A stretch of DNA of 64,000 bases, from positions 124,001-188,000 of the forward strand of contig CAVYQS010000007.1 in the NCBI GenBank assembly GCA_963770765.1, read 5' to 3'. Source of the DNA: CAVPCY01 sp963770765. GTDB lineage: Bacteria; Actinomycetota; Coriobacteriia; Anaerosomatales; PHET01. Positions 9,607-18,681 of the stretch are shown piece after piece (the first letter of the stretch is position 1; each line of letters opens with the position of its first letter). The notes beneath the pieces are model-generated. The model searched no databases and had not been told where the DNA came from. It worked only from the letters and a program-made list of their open reading frames with translations. Position numbers and translations under genes: made by a program.

Positions 9607-10663
9607 CGGTCACCCGTTTCAGTCCTTGGGTCGCTGTCTCGTTCTCAGGATCGAGGAGGAGGACTCGTCTGTACGACTCCTCCGCGTTCTCTTTGTCGTC
9701 GGTCTGTTCGAACCCCTGCGCGACAAGGAGCCTCGCCTCTACATTGTTGGGGTCGATCGCAGCCGCGATGCGGGCCTCTGTCAGCGCCTTCTCGACGTCG
9801 CTAGCCATCAGGCTCTTGGCTTCCGCGAGCCGGGCATCGGAATCGCCGAGCTTCTCGAGCGCGAGCACGGGCTTATCGACCGTGGGAGCCGAGTCGGCCG
9901 CGGTGCGGAACCTCTCTGCTGCTCCTGCTTCATCGCCTTCTTCGAGCAGTATCTCACCCAAGTCGAAGTTGGCCTCCGGCATAGCGGGATCGAAGAGGAG
10001 CGCGTCCTCGAGCGAGTTTCGATACGCCTTGTCGGCCCCCAGCGCACGGTACGCCACGGCGAGCGCGTAGTGGACATCGGATGAGTCCCGCTTGAGACGC
10101 AGGGCTTCCTTGAAGTACTGCGCCGCCTCCTCGTACTTGCCTTGTTCGTAGAGCGCGGTACCCAGGTAGTAGTACGCGGTCTCGAGTGTGTCCTCGCCCC
10201 CCAGGGGCAGATCGTCCTTGATCAGCGTGATGATCCTGCGGTAGTAGGTCTCCCCCGTCTTCCAGTCCTGCTCGGTGAGCGCGAGGAATCCCAGACCCGA
10301 GATCGCGGGCACGTACTGGTCGTTCACCGAGAGGATCGCCTCGTACTGCTCGCGAGCGTCCGCGTCACGTCCCGCGACGGCATAGGCCTGGGCGAGCCGC
10401 ATCCGCGCGTTGTAGTCGTTGGGGCGACTGCGCACGGTGGCTTCGAGTTCGACGATGGCGCGAACGGCGGGTGTCGAAGCGACGACCGCTTGGCGGCCCG
10501 CCCACACCGCGTAACCCAGCCAAGCGCCCAAGATGACGACCACGGCGAACACGACCACCAGGGCCACGTCGAGCGGTCGCACCCGTTTGAGATCGAGCAC
10601 GCGATACTCCCTTACGCCAGTCGGCGCCTCAGCCTGCCGGGGCTGTCTGTTGGCGCTCAACAT
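9596..10663 (-). CDS. Membrane-anchored tetratricopeptide repeat protein
   Basis: 355 residues: one membrane helix near 35-55 followed by tandem TPR helices with the usual spacing of small and aromatic residues (for example A-R-M-R-L-A-Q-A-Y and A-Y-Y-Y-L-G-T-A-L-Y-E-Q-G-K-Y). TPR proteins of this shape act in cytochrome c assembly (NrfG or CcmI-like) or as scaffolds. Its place between the 20-heme cytochrome and the NHL protein supports a role in assembling or organising the cytochromes. Overlap with the next gene indicates coupled translation. Confidence 0.75.
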   Translation of the reverse strand: MLSANRQPRQAEAPTGVREYRVLDLKRVRPLDVALVVVFAVVVILGAWLGYAVWAGRQAVVASTPAVRAIVELEATVRSRPNDYNARMRLAQAYAVAGRDADAREQYEAILSVNDQYVPAISGLGFLALTEQDWKTGETYYRRIITLIKDDLPLGGEDTLETAYYYLGTALYEQGKYEEAAQYFKEALRLKRDSSDVHYALAVAYRALGADKAYRNSLEDALLFDPAMPEANFDLGEILLEEGDEAGAAERFRTAADSAPTVDKPVLALEKLGDSDARLAEAKSLMASDVEKALTEARIAAAIDPNNVEARLLVAQGFEQTDDKENAEESYRRVLLLDPENETATQGLKRVTDGS

Positions 10664-10746
10664 CCGATGAGAACTGAATCAGACCGAAACGATGACTCCT
10701 GCAACTGAAGCACGGCCTGCTCATGCGACATCTGCAGTAAGCGTGC

Positions 10747-12360
10747 CTAGACGTTGATGTCGGTATGACAGCGAATACACAACTCGACGCCGGGCCATGG
10801 AGCGATCTGCCGATTCTGAAGGTCCAAGGCCCCATGGCATCCGTAGCAGAGTCTGACATCATGACCGGCCTGTGCCAACGAATTCGGGCCACCGGTTCCT
10901 TGGTGTTCTTGTGAAGACGGCGACGTCGAGAACCCTACGTGGCACTCCTCGCACGTGTATGGCTCGCCCGTCTGCTCGGCGACGCCGAAGTGGACGGCGT
11001 GCTCCGCGTAGCCCTGGATCTTGATGCTCGTGGCGGGCTTCTTCTTCATCTCCGGATGGCACGGCGTGCAGTTCGCCTCGATGAGCAGGCCCTGGCTCAC
11101 CGTCTCGTGGTGGCACGACTGACACGTCGACCGGTCCGTGTGGCAGACGTTGCAGTCCTCATTGGTGACTCCGGGTGCCGGCTTGTGCTCGCTCAGCCAA
11201 CCAACCGGGTGAGGCATGGGCGTCTCGTGGCAGCGCTTGCACGACTCATCGGTATGGCAGGAGCCGCACGCGCCCTCGCCGTCCAAGTAGAGGCCGCCGT
11301 GCTGGCGAATCCATTCGGGCTTCTTGTGATCTGCGGGGATGACCGGCTCATCGGGCGCGTTGGGGCTCTTGCCGCCACCGCGGTGGCAGTCGACGCAGAA
11401 CGAGCCCGGGTGGCACATCGCGCAGTACTCGGGCGATTTGTCGGCTTCTTTCTTGTGCTGGCCCGCGATGAACTTCTTGGTGTGGTTCTCAGGAACGAGC
11501 TCGAACTCCTTGGGGTGGCACGACGCGCACTCCTCGGTGGCCACCTCCCCCAAGCCCGCATGCTGGACGCCGTGGCAGCGGTAGCACGACAGCATGTCCG
11601 GCTTCGCTGCGCCTTCAGCCGTGTGAGGGAACGACGGGTGGCACGACTCGCACGAGTAGTTGCGTCTCAGGTGGTCTGCGTGCGCGAAGATGAGGCGTCC
11701 CGGGGGGAAGTCGTCGAGGTCGGGGTGGCAGAACGCGCACTGCGACATCGTGACTTGGCCCTGGGGGTAGATCTTGACCGAGGGGCCCTTGTCGCGCGGG
11801 TAGATCACGGAATGGTAGACGTTGGGCATGGGCCCGACGTCGGGCGCCTTGTCGGCATGGCACGCGTCGCAGTCTTCGGGGGCATCGTGACACATCATGC
11901 AGTCGTTCAGCCCCGTGGCCTCGCTCATGTCGACGTGCGGGCGCTCGGCCCAGTCCTCCACGTGACTTGCGGGGCGCAGCTCGAACGACTTGGTGTGGCA
12001 GTCCTCGCACTCTCCCGTCGCGAGCTCGCCCCGGGGTTGGTGCTGCAGCCCGTGACAGGCGAAACAGACCTCCATGGGAATCCGTTCGGTGGCTCCGCCC
12101 CGGTGCGGCATGCGCGCATGACACGATTCGCAGCTCACCAGGAGGTGGTTTCCGTGACCGAACTTCAACCCCGGCACTTCCACCGAGCCCAAGTCGTAGT
12201 GACAGGGTGCGCACTGGGTGGCGTCGACGGGAGCCGCGGTGTCGATCACCGGCTCCTCGGCCGCATCGCCGAAAGGTGCGTACGCAAGCAGGAAGGCGGC
12301 CGCGAGCAGTGCCGCGACCACCCCCCATGCGATGACTCTCTTGTCGGGGCGGCTCATCAC
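10747..12360 (-). CDS. Exported 20-heme c-type cytochrome
   Basis: 537 residues with an N-terminal signal/anchor helix (about 8-30) and twenty CxxCH motifs, from CAPCH near residue 50 to CIRCH at the C-terminus. Heme density is high (about one per 26 residues), typical of electron wires rather than small carriers. Many histidines lie between the motifs (for example H-G-N-H-L, A-H-A-D-H-L) and can act as distal ligands, so mostly bis-His hemes are expected. Repeated C-E-S-C-H-x-x-x-P-H and G-x-x-H-x-x-L-G-E patterns suggest internal duplication. It is the fourth gene of the operon headed by cytochrome b. An outward electron path is inferred. Confidence 0.85.
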   Translation of the reverse strand: MMSRPDKRVIAWGVVAALLAAAFLLAYAPFGDAAEEPVIDTAAPVDATQCAPCHYDLGSVEVPGLKFGHGNHLLVSCESCHARMPHRGGATERIPMEVCFACHGLQHQPRGELATGECEDCHTKSFELRPASHVEDWAERPHVDMSEATGLNDCMMCHDAPEDCDACHADKAPDVGPMPNVYHSVIYPRDKGPSVKIYPQGQVTMSQCAFCHPDLDDFPPGRLIFAHADHLRRNYSCESCHPSFPHTAEGAAKPDMLSCYRCHGVQHAGLGEVATEECASCHPKEFELVPENHTKKFIAGQHKKEADKSPEYCAMCHPGSFCVDCHRGGGKSPNAPDEPVIPADHKKPEWIRQHGGLYLDGEGACGSCHTDESCKRCHETPMPHPVGWLSEHKPAPGVTNEDCNVCHTDRSTCQSCHHETVSQGLLIEANCTPCHPEMKKKPATSIKIQGYAEHAVHFGVAEQTGEPYTCEECHVGFSTSPSSQEHQGTGGPNSLAQAGHDVRLCYGCHGALDLQNRQIAPWPGVELCIRCHTDINV

Positions 12361-12391
12361 CTACGCCGCACTACTCCATTCCGGTCAGGGA

Positions 12392-13705
12392 CTACCGCCC
12401 GGTTATCCGCGCGATGATGCGCTGGATCGGGTTGGCCTCTTGCTCGGCGACCTTGGTGTGTATCAGAGCAGCAGAGCTTGCGCCAAACTGCTCGTCGGTA
12501 CCCTGGTGGCAGCCTTCGGTGCCGCAGGTGTCGGCGACATTCGCCGGATTGACGGTCGACTCAGGGTCTGCCGCCGGCAGGATCTTGTGCGAGTCGTGGC
12601 AGTCCCAACACGCGGGAGCATCCTGCGCACCCTGCTTGTAGGCCTTGCCGTGATAGTAGTCGTCGTAGGTGTCGTACTCGTCACCGTGCTGCTTGCATCG
12701 TGCGCACGTGCGGAACGATGACATGTGCATCTGCTGCTTGGCGATCTCGGTGTCCAGACGCGTGATGAAGTGACCGCCGTGGCACGAGGCACACGTGGCC
12801 GACTCGTAGTTGCCCTCCTCGATCGCCGCCGCGTGCGTCGAAGCGTTGTACGCGGGTACCACGTCACTGAGGGCCGCGTCTTCCTGCTTGGCGTGACAGT
12901 CGGAACAGGCTTGGCCGGCGTTGATGTTCCACAGCTGGCTGGCAGATGGCTGGTCGTCGTAGCGGTAGTCGGGATGGCACTGCTGACACGTCACGTCTGC
13001 GTGCGCGGAGTTCGATACGCCGCTGACCTCGAAGGACTTGAAGCCGGCCGAAGACTGCTTGGTCAGCCCCTCGCTCCCGTGACAGCTGAGGCAGCCGTCG
13101 CCCGCGTCGTAGGCCCAGCTCTCAGGAGCCCAACGGATCCCCTCGGCGTCGTGACACGTGGTGCAGGATTCGGGCTTGTGGCACATCGCGCACTTCGTGT
13201 TGAACTCCTGGTTCGCAGGCTCGACATGCTCCTGGCCGGACCAGCCGAACGTGTGGAATGCGGGGCGTAGGCGCTCTTTGGGCGTCACGTGACAGTCCTC
13301 GCACGCGTCGGAGGCGATCAGCCCCATCGGCCCGTGACGCAGACCGTGGCAGTCGAAGCAACCCTTCATGTCCGGGCGTTCGATGTTGGCATCGGCCCGG
13401 TGTGGGAATCGCGGGTGACAGCTGCTGCATGAGACCAGCTGGTGGTACCCGTGCTTGAAGATGATCGACGAAGCGTAGTTCGTGGTCTGGGAGATGTTGC
13501 CGTGGCAGGTCTTGGTGCAGGCGTCCTTGTAGACGGGGGTGTTCTGCAGCTGCAAGAAGATCTGCTCGAAGCTCTGAGGGTCTTGGTCCTCAGGTGCTGC
13601 GTCTGCCGCCATCGCCACACCCTGCCCCAGCGTAGCGAGAATCGCGACGCTCGCGAGCGCAAGTGCGAGCAGCCTGCCGGGGCGTACTCGGATTCGATCC
13701 GCCAT
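12392..13705 (-). CDS. Exported multiheme cytochrome with CxxCK heme site
   Basis: 437 residues. The start at 13705 is preferred because AAGGGG lies just upstream and it opens directly into a signal peptide. There are ten CxxCH sites plus three variants: CTKTCH (CX3CH) at the N-terminus, CARCK (CxxCK) and CGTEGCH (CX4CH) near the C-terminus, so up to 13 hemes. CxxCK is known for the lysine-ligated catalytic heme of NrfA-type nitrite reductases; here it stands in C-A-R-C-K-Q-H, before a segment D-D-Y-Y-H-G-K-A-Y shared with the paralogue encoded just upstream. Whether it catalyses a reaction is open. Hemes at CX3CH and CX4CH need experimental proof. Confidence 0.82.
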   Translation of the reverse strand: MADRIRVRPGRLLALALASVAILATLGQGVAMAADAAPEDQDPQSFEQIFLQLQNTPVYKDACTKTCHGNISQTTNYASSIIFKHGYHQLVSCSSCHPRFPHRADANIERPDMKGCFDCHGLRHGPMGLIASDACEDCHVTPKERLRPAFHTFGWSGQEHVEPANQEFNTKCAMCHKPESCTTCHDAEGIRWAPESWAYDAGDGCLSCHGSEGLTKQSSAGFKSFEVSGVSNSAHADVTCQQCHPDYRYDDQPSASQLWNINAGQACSDCHAKQEDAALSDVVPAYNASTHAAAIEEGNYESATCASCHGGHFITRLDTEIAKQQMHMSSFRTCARCKQHGDEYDTYDDYYHGKAYKQGAQDAPACWDCHDSHKILPAADPESTVNPANVADTCGTEGCHQGTDEQFGASSAALIHTKVAEQEANPIQRIIARITGR

Positions 13706-13749
13706 GTCGTCTTGCCCCTTCATCCCCGCAGGCGCGTCACACGCGCCCG

Positions 13750-14682
13750 CTAGCTGAACCACGACTTGATCGTGTCTACTGCTTGCTGGAAACCAGCCCG
13801 TGCCGCGTCATACGCCGCCCAGAGGGGGTTCTCCTGCAGCAACTCGTCCTTGCCGTGGACGAGCTGTGCGTATGCGAGGAACTCCTCATCGACCTCACCT
13901 GCATGGCAGCCTTCCTGCCCGCAGGTCTCGGGCAGTCTCTGCTCGTTGACCATCGACGCACGGTTATCGGCCGGCAAGATCTCGTGGGTGCCGTGGCAGT
14001 CCCAACACGCCGGCGCATCGGGCGCACCCTCGCGGTAGGCGGCCCCGTGGTAGTAGTCGATGTACGTCGAGGCGTAGTCGGCATGGCACTCTCCGCCGCA
14101 GACATCGAGCCCGGTCTTGTGGTAGGCCTCGACAGCGGCGGTGTCCTCCTTTGACGCGATCTCGTGACCGCCATGACAGTCACCGCACAACGGTACCGCT
14201 GTCGGCTTGCCGGCCGCCTCGCGCTCCGCGACCAGCTGCGCTTGGGACTTGCCGGGCTCGCCTGCCGGACTGTGCGCTCCCGCTGCGTACTCGGTGAACT
14301 GGGGCTGGTGCTGCTTGCAGTTCTTGCAGGCGAGCTTCGCGGTCGACCGCCAGTCTTCTCCGTCTGCGACGTTGTCGTGGGGTGTCTTGTAGGCGAAGTC
14401 GATGTGACATCCGGTGCACACCTCTTCTGCATGCGCTGACGCAGCCAGGGTCTCCGAGCTCACGTAGATCGACTGGGTGGTCTCGGTGGAAGAGGTCACG
14501 AGGTTGGGGTCGCCGTGGCAGACCTGACAGCCCGACTTGCCCGCCGTGGGCAGCGTGAACTCGAGATCGTAGGTTCCGGTCGAGTCGGGGGATGGCGACG
14601 CCGACTCCGCAGCGTAGGCACCCGCCGGCATGGCGAGCGCCAGCACGGCGAGAAGTGCAGCGGCGGCGATTCTGGTGCGCAC
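13750..14682 (-). CDS. Exported seven-heme cytochrome with CxxCK heme site
   Basis: 310 residues with signal peptide (cleavage near A-Y-A-A). Heme motifs in order: CQVCH, CTGCH, CKNCK (CxxCK), CGDCH, CGGECH (CX3CH), CWDCH and CGQEGCH (CX4CH). The C-terminal third is clearly homologous to that of the next gene (shared D-Y-Y-H-G, A-P-A-C-W-D-C-H and I-L-P-A segments), so one arose by duplication. In that alignment CGGECH here faces CARCK there, so the lysine-type site sits in different hemes of the two paralogues. It follows cytochrome b by 20 bases and is probably its first electron acceptor. Confidence 0.82.
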   Translation of the reverse strand: MRTRIAAAALLAVLALAMPAGAYAAESASPSPDSTGTYDLEFTLPTAGKSGCQVCHGDPNLVTSSTETTQSIYVSSETLAASAHAEEVCTGCHIDFAYKTPHDNVADGEDWRSTAKLACKNCKQHQPQFTEYAAGAHSPAGEPGKSQAQLVAEREAAGKPTAVPLCGDCHGGHEIASKEDTAAVEAYHKTGLDVCGGECHADYASTYIDYYHGAAYREGAPDAPACWDCHGTHEILPADNRASMVNEQRLPETCGQEGCHAGEVDEEFLAYAQLVHGKDELLQENPLWAAYDAARAGFQQAVDTIKSWFS

Positions 14683-14702
14683 GACGGTTCGCTCTCCTCT
14701 GA

Positions 14703-15533
14703 CTACGAGTGGTCGGCCGAGGGGTATGCAGGCGCAGGCTCGTGGATCTCATCGCCATGACCGTGATCATCATGACGTCCGTCCGCGGCGTTCTTGCGGT
14801 CCAGCGCGCCGAGACCGAAGAAGTCCAGGAACGCGGGGAAGTCCTCGGTGACCGAAAGGTAGACGTGGATCGTGGTCAAGATGATGAACAGCCAGTTGAT
14901 CAGGTAGTGCAACGTGCGGACCCAGAAGATGCCCGTCGCGCCTATCACGCCGGCCGCCAACTCATACAGGCTTGTTTCGACGATCGGGAACTCAAGCCTC
15001 CAAAGCATGAGGCCGGTGATCGCCTGGATGATGAGGAGCGGCGCGAAGATGGTGTAGGTCGCCTTCTGCATCACGTTGTACTTGCCGAGGTGGGGCTTCG
15101 ACGGCTTCACGAAGATGTAGTACAGGATGACCTTGGGTGCCGTGGTGATGTCGCGCTTGGTGATCGCGAACTCGCGGTAGTCACGCTGGCGTGAACCGAA
15201 CGCGTACCACAGCCGCCACACGAGATTGATGATGACGATGATCATGAAGACGTAGTGGACCCAGCGCATGGGCGTGCGGTCGAACTGCGGAAAGCGGATC
15301 AGCAGCCCCGATGCGCCCAGCATGAACATGCTGAAGACGTGCTGGAAGTGGAGGAACTTGGGGAGGAAGCCGGGGTGGCTGTCGTGGTGCGGCCACTCCC
15401 ACCCTCCGAAGCGCCGCTTGGCACGGCCGGTGAGGACGTTTCCGAAGAAGTGGCCTGACAACGCGATGACGATCACGGCATAGAGCGACGTGAAGACGAT
15501 GTCCATCCAGACATTGAGTTGCGTCAGCGTCAT
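14703..15533 (-). CDS. Membrane cytochrome b, quinol-linked
   Basis: 276 residues, start at 15533 with AGGGG upstream. Four or five membrane helices carry histidines at heme-b positions (for example F-L-H-F-Q-H, W-V-H-Y-V, T-L-H-Y-L-I-N and T-T-I-H-V-Y-L), the pattern of FdnI/cytochrome b561-like subunits. The tail is His/Asp-rich (D-D-H-G-H-G-D). As first gene of the cytochrome operon it is the likely link between menaquinol and the exported multiheme proteins encoded after it. It could alternatively serve formate dehydrogenase, whose own operon lacks a cytochrome b. Confidence 0.82.
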   Translation of the reverse strand: MTLTQLNVWMDIVFTSLYAVIVIALSGHFFGNVLTGRAKRRFGGWEWPHHDSHPGFLPKFLHFQHVFSMFMLGASGLLIRFPQFDRTPMRWVHYVFMIIVIINLVWRLWYAFGSRQRDYREFAITKRDITTAPKVILYYIFVKPSKPHLGKYNVMQKATYTIFAPLLIIQAITGLMLWRLEFPIVETSLYELAAGVIGATGIFWVRTLHYLINWLFIILTTIHVYLSVTEDFPAFLDFFGLGALDRKNAADGRHDDHGHGDEIHEPAPAYPSADHS

Positions 15534-15648
15534 CGCATGAAACCCCTGGTTCCCGTGTAGTGCCCGATCGCAGGCAGGTAGCTCGTGCAGGCTCGCGCTC
15601 TGAGAGTGGAGCGGCGTTGTCCGGACGCCACAGCGCGAGCCCCAAGGC

Positions 15649-15666
15649 TTGTAACAGCAGTTACGA
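15649..15666. promoter_or_regulatory. CRP/FNR-type palindrome upstream of cytochrome operon
   Basis: TTGTAAC-AGCA-GTTACGA, one mismatch from a perfect inverted repeat, centred about 125 bases before the cytochrome b start. It has the same half-sites and spacing as the site at 8012-8029, so the two operons are probably controlled together. Confidence 0.6.
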
Positions 15667-15711
15667 GCAGGATAGGGGGGGCTGGCAGGGGTGTCAACGC
15701 GAAGGCCACCT

Positions 15712-15957
15712 CTAGACGTCCTCGATGGACGCGGTTCCCGCGACCTCGATCCCCGCCCGTTCGAGGTATCTCTTGGCGCGTTCGGCCTGCTCAGGCGGTA
15801 TGCGCAGCGCGATGCCGCACAGCGCGCCCACGCTCCGCGGGGCGGGGATCGGAACCACCTCGACTCCCATGTCCTCGAGCAAGGCCTCGGCATCGAGCGC
15901 GTCGTGGGTCGACACGAACCCGAGCACCGCGAACTGCCGGGGGATGCGAGACGTCAC
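15712..15957 (-). CDS. DUF3343 protein, putative selenium/sulfur carrier
   Basis: 81 residues matching the small DUF3343 fold (F-x-S-T-H-D-A-L near the start, one central cysteine in G-A-L-C-G-I-A-L-R). This family (also called Se/S carrier-like) is found in genomes that use selenium and often sits beside a CsdB-like enzyme, as here, where its ATG overlaps the end of the desulfurase gene. It could take persulfide or perselenide from that enzyme through the single cysteine. Family assignment rests on pattern and context. Confidence 0.75.
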   Translation of the reverse strand: MTSRIPRQFAVLGFVSTHDALDAEALLEDMGVEVVPIPAPRSVGALCGIALRIPPEQAERAKRYLERAGIEVAGTASIEDV

Positions 15958-17135
15958 GCCAGATCACCCACGAGCTCCCTCAGGGCGCCCAGGACCGCGT
16001 CGATGTCGGCCGAGGTGTTCCCGTAGCCGACCCCGAAACGCAGCGCGCCGGTCCCGAGCGTCCCCACCGTCTTGTGTGCCCAGGGGGCGCAGTGCAGTCC
16101 GGCACGCGTGGCGATGCCGTAGCGGCGGTCGAGCGCGAACGACAGTCTGTCGGACTCGATACGGTCGTGAACCGCGGAGAGCAGCGGGACGCGCGGCTCG
16201 TGCGGCTCGGGTCCGAGGACGCGGAAGCCACCCATCTCGAGCAGGCCCTCGTGCAGCCGACGGGCGAGCGCCGAGTCGCGGTCTCGCATCTCCTCGCCCT
16301 GTGCGAGGATCAGCGCGGCTCCAGCGCCCACGCCGAGTATCCCCGGCGTGTTGAGCGTGCCCGCCTCGTAGCGGTCGGGGCGTACCGTGGGCTGGAGCGG
16401 CTCCTCGCTCGAGCCGCCGCCCGTGCCGCCGGCCACAAGCTCGACGGGTTCGAAGTGGGGGGCGAGGTAGAGCACACCGACCCCTTGCGGACCGAGCAGC
16501 CCCTTGTGCCCCGAGCATGCCCAGGCGTCCGCGCCCAGCGTCGACAGATCGACCGCGAGGTGGCCACCTGCCTGGGCGCCGTCCACGAGCAGCAGCGCGC
16601 TGTGCGCATGCGCGATATCCGCAAGGTCGGCGACAGGCTGGATCGCACCGGTCACGTTGCCGGCGTGCTGGCAGACGACGGCGCGCGTGGGCGCCGCGGC
16701 CACCGCGGCCTCGACCTCATCGGCGTCGATCACTCCCGCTTCATCGGCATCGACCACGACGACGGTCACGCCCCGAGCGGCGAGCGCATTGAGGGGACGG
16801 GCGACCGCATTGTGCTCCATCGAGCACGCGACGACCCGGTCACCCGGCGCGATCGACCCGAACAGCACGAGGTTCATCGCCTGAGTGCAGCCGGGCTGGA
16901 AGCTCAGGTCGCGCGCATCGGGTACTCCGAGAAGCGAGGAGATGTCACGGCGCGCACGGTGGATCGCCCGGCCGGTCTCCATCGCGAGCCGATACGCTCC
17001 CCTGCCGGGATTGCCGCCGTAGACCGTGAGCGCATCGCGGACGGCGTCGAGCACCTCGGGTGGCTTGGGCCATGACGTGGCGCCGTGGTCGAGATAGACG
17101 GTGGGGCGCGGGAGCGCGTCGGACTCGGGCGCCAT
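15954..17135 (-). CDS. Cysteine desulfurase-like PLP enzyme (selenium-associated type)
   Basis: 393-residue class V aminotransferase. The PLP lysine is in C-S-G-H-K-G-L-L-G-P-Q-G and the catalytic cysteine in R-A-G-L-H-C-A-P-W, both as in SufS/CsdB-type desulfurases, so mobilisation of sulfur or selenium from cysteine or selenocysteine is expected. Iron-sulfur assembly genes are absent nearby; instead it is paired with DUF3343 and followed upstream by molybdopterin genes. Selenium supply for SelD, or sulfuration for FdhD, are the two plausible tasks. Its start overlaps the mogA/moaB stop by one base. Confidence 0.82.
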   Translation of the reverse strand: MAPESDALPRPTVYLDHGATSWPKPPEVLDAVRDALTVYGGNPGRGAYRLAMETGRAIHRARRDISSLLGVPDARDLSFQPGCTQAMNLVLFGSIAPGDRVVACSMEHNAVARPLNALAARGVTVVVVDADEAGVIDADEVEAAVAAAPTRAVVCQHAGNVTGAIQPVADLADIAHAHSALLLVDGAQAGGHLAVDLSTLGADAWACSGHKGLLGPQGVGVLYLAPHFEPVELVAGGTGGGSSEEPLQPTVRPDRYEAGTLNTPGILGVGAGAALILAQGEEMRDRDSALARRLHEGLLEMGGFRVLGPEPHEPRVPLLSAVHDRIESDRLSFALDRRYGIATRAGLHCAPWAHKTVGTLGTGALRFGVGYGNTSADIDAVLGALRELVGDLA

Positions 17136-17614
17136 CAGTGCCCGCCGCCGGCGATCATCTTCACTGCGTGCTCGAGCTGATCGGCGACGAAGCCGAACGA
17201 CTCCCGAGCGGCCTTCTCGGAGCCGGGGAAGTTGATGATGAGCGTCGTGCCGCGCTGGGCGGACACGCCGCGTGAGAGCATGGCGCGCTTGGTGACCCGC
17301 AGTGACTCGGCGCGGAGGTGCTCGGCGATGCCGGGCACGTCGCGGTGGGCGATGTCGCGGGTGGCCTCGGGGGTGACGTCGCGCACGGACAGGCCGGTGC
17401 CGCCGCAGGTGAAGATCACGTCGGCTCCCGCCTCGTCGGACATCTCGGTCAACGCCGAGGCGATGGCCGCGCGGTCGTCGGGAACCACCTGGTATCCGGC
17501 AAGTTCCCAGCCGCGCTCCTCGGAGAGGCCGATGAGCGCCTTGCCGGCCGTGTCCTCGGCCTCACCGCGCGTGTCGGAACAGGTCAGAACGCCGATGCGA
17601 AGCGTGTCGCCCAT
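17135..17614 (-). CDS. mog: MogA/MoaB-type molybdopterin adenylyltransferase
   Basis: 159 residues, start at 17614 behind AGGGGGAG. It shows the family landmarks T-C-S-D-T, F-T-C-G-G-T-G-L-S-x-R-D and F-P-G-S. It adenylates molybdopterin before metal insertion by MoeA. The fold and length fit MogA or MoaB equally, so the exact paralogue is not decided. It is the penultimate gene of the cofactor operon on this strand. Confidence 0.85.
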   Translation of the reverse strand: MGDTLRIGVLTCSDTRGEAEDTAGKALIGLSEERGWELAGYQVVPDDRAAIASALTEMSDEAGADVIFTCGGTGLSVRDVTPEATRDIAHRDVPGIAEHLRAESLRVTKRAMLSRGVSAQRGTTLIINFPGSEKAARESFGFVADQLEHAVKMIAGGGH

Positions 17615-17625
17615 GGGCTCTCCCC

Positions 17626-18176
17626 CTACGATGCTTCGTTCACCTTCTTGCACTCGTTGGCCTCGCGCACCTGCGCTGACGCGATGATCGAGTCTTCCGG
17701 CGAGCGGTCACACCGGCCGTCACCCAGACTCACCAGCTCTATGCTATCGCCAACGGCGATGTCACCGGCGGCGCGAACGACTGCGAAGATGCCCTCGCGC
17801 GGCATGACGCAGTCGCCGGCCTGGTAGTAGATCGCGCACTTGTTGTGGCAGACCTTGCCTATCTGGCTGACTTCGAGCACCACGTCGCCCGCACGCAGCA
17901 CACTGCCCACCGGCAGAGTCATCACATCGAGACCCAGCGTCGTGATGTTCTCGGCGAAGTCGCCCGGACCCACATCGAGGCCTTTGGCGACCATCTCGTC
18001 GATCGACTCCTGAGCGAGCAGCGACACCTGCCGGTGCCAGTCGCCCGCGTGTGCGTCGGTGTCGAAGCCGCGGTCGAGCACGAGCGTGCCGGCCTCGAAG
18101 CGCTTCTTTCGCATCGTCTTCTTCTCACTGAGGTTGATCGACACGATGGTGCCTGTGTCGCCGGGCTGAGCGGTTG

Positions 18177-18180
<4 letters not shown>
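17626..18180 (-). CDS. MOSC domain protein
   Basis: 184 residues forming one MOSC beta-barrel domain, the fold of the C-terminal part of Moco sulfurase and of YiiM/YuaD. A conserved cysteine is present in K-V-C-H-N-K-C-A-I-Y, preceded by G-D-F-A-E-N-I-T-T, typical of the family. MOSC proteins carry sulfur or handle Moco delivery. Four-base ATGA overlap with moaC upstream shows coupling. Exact substrate unknown. Confidence 0.85.
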
Positions 18181-18680
<500 letters not shown>

Positions 18681-18681
18681 C

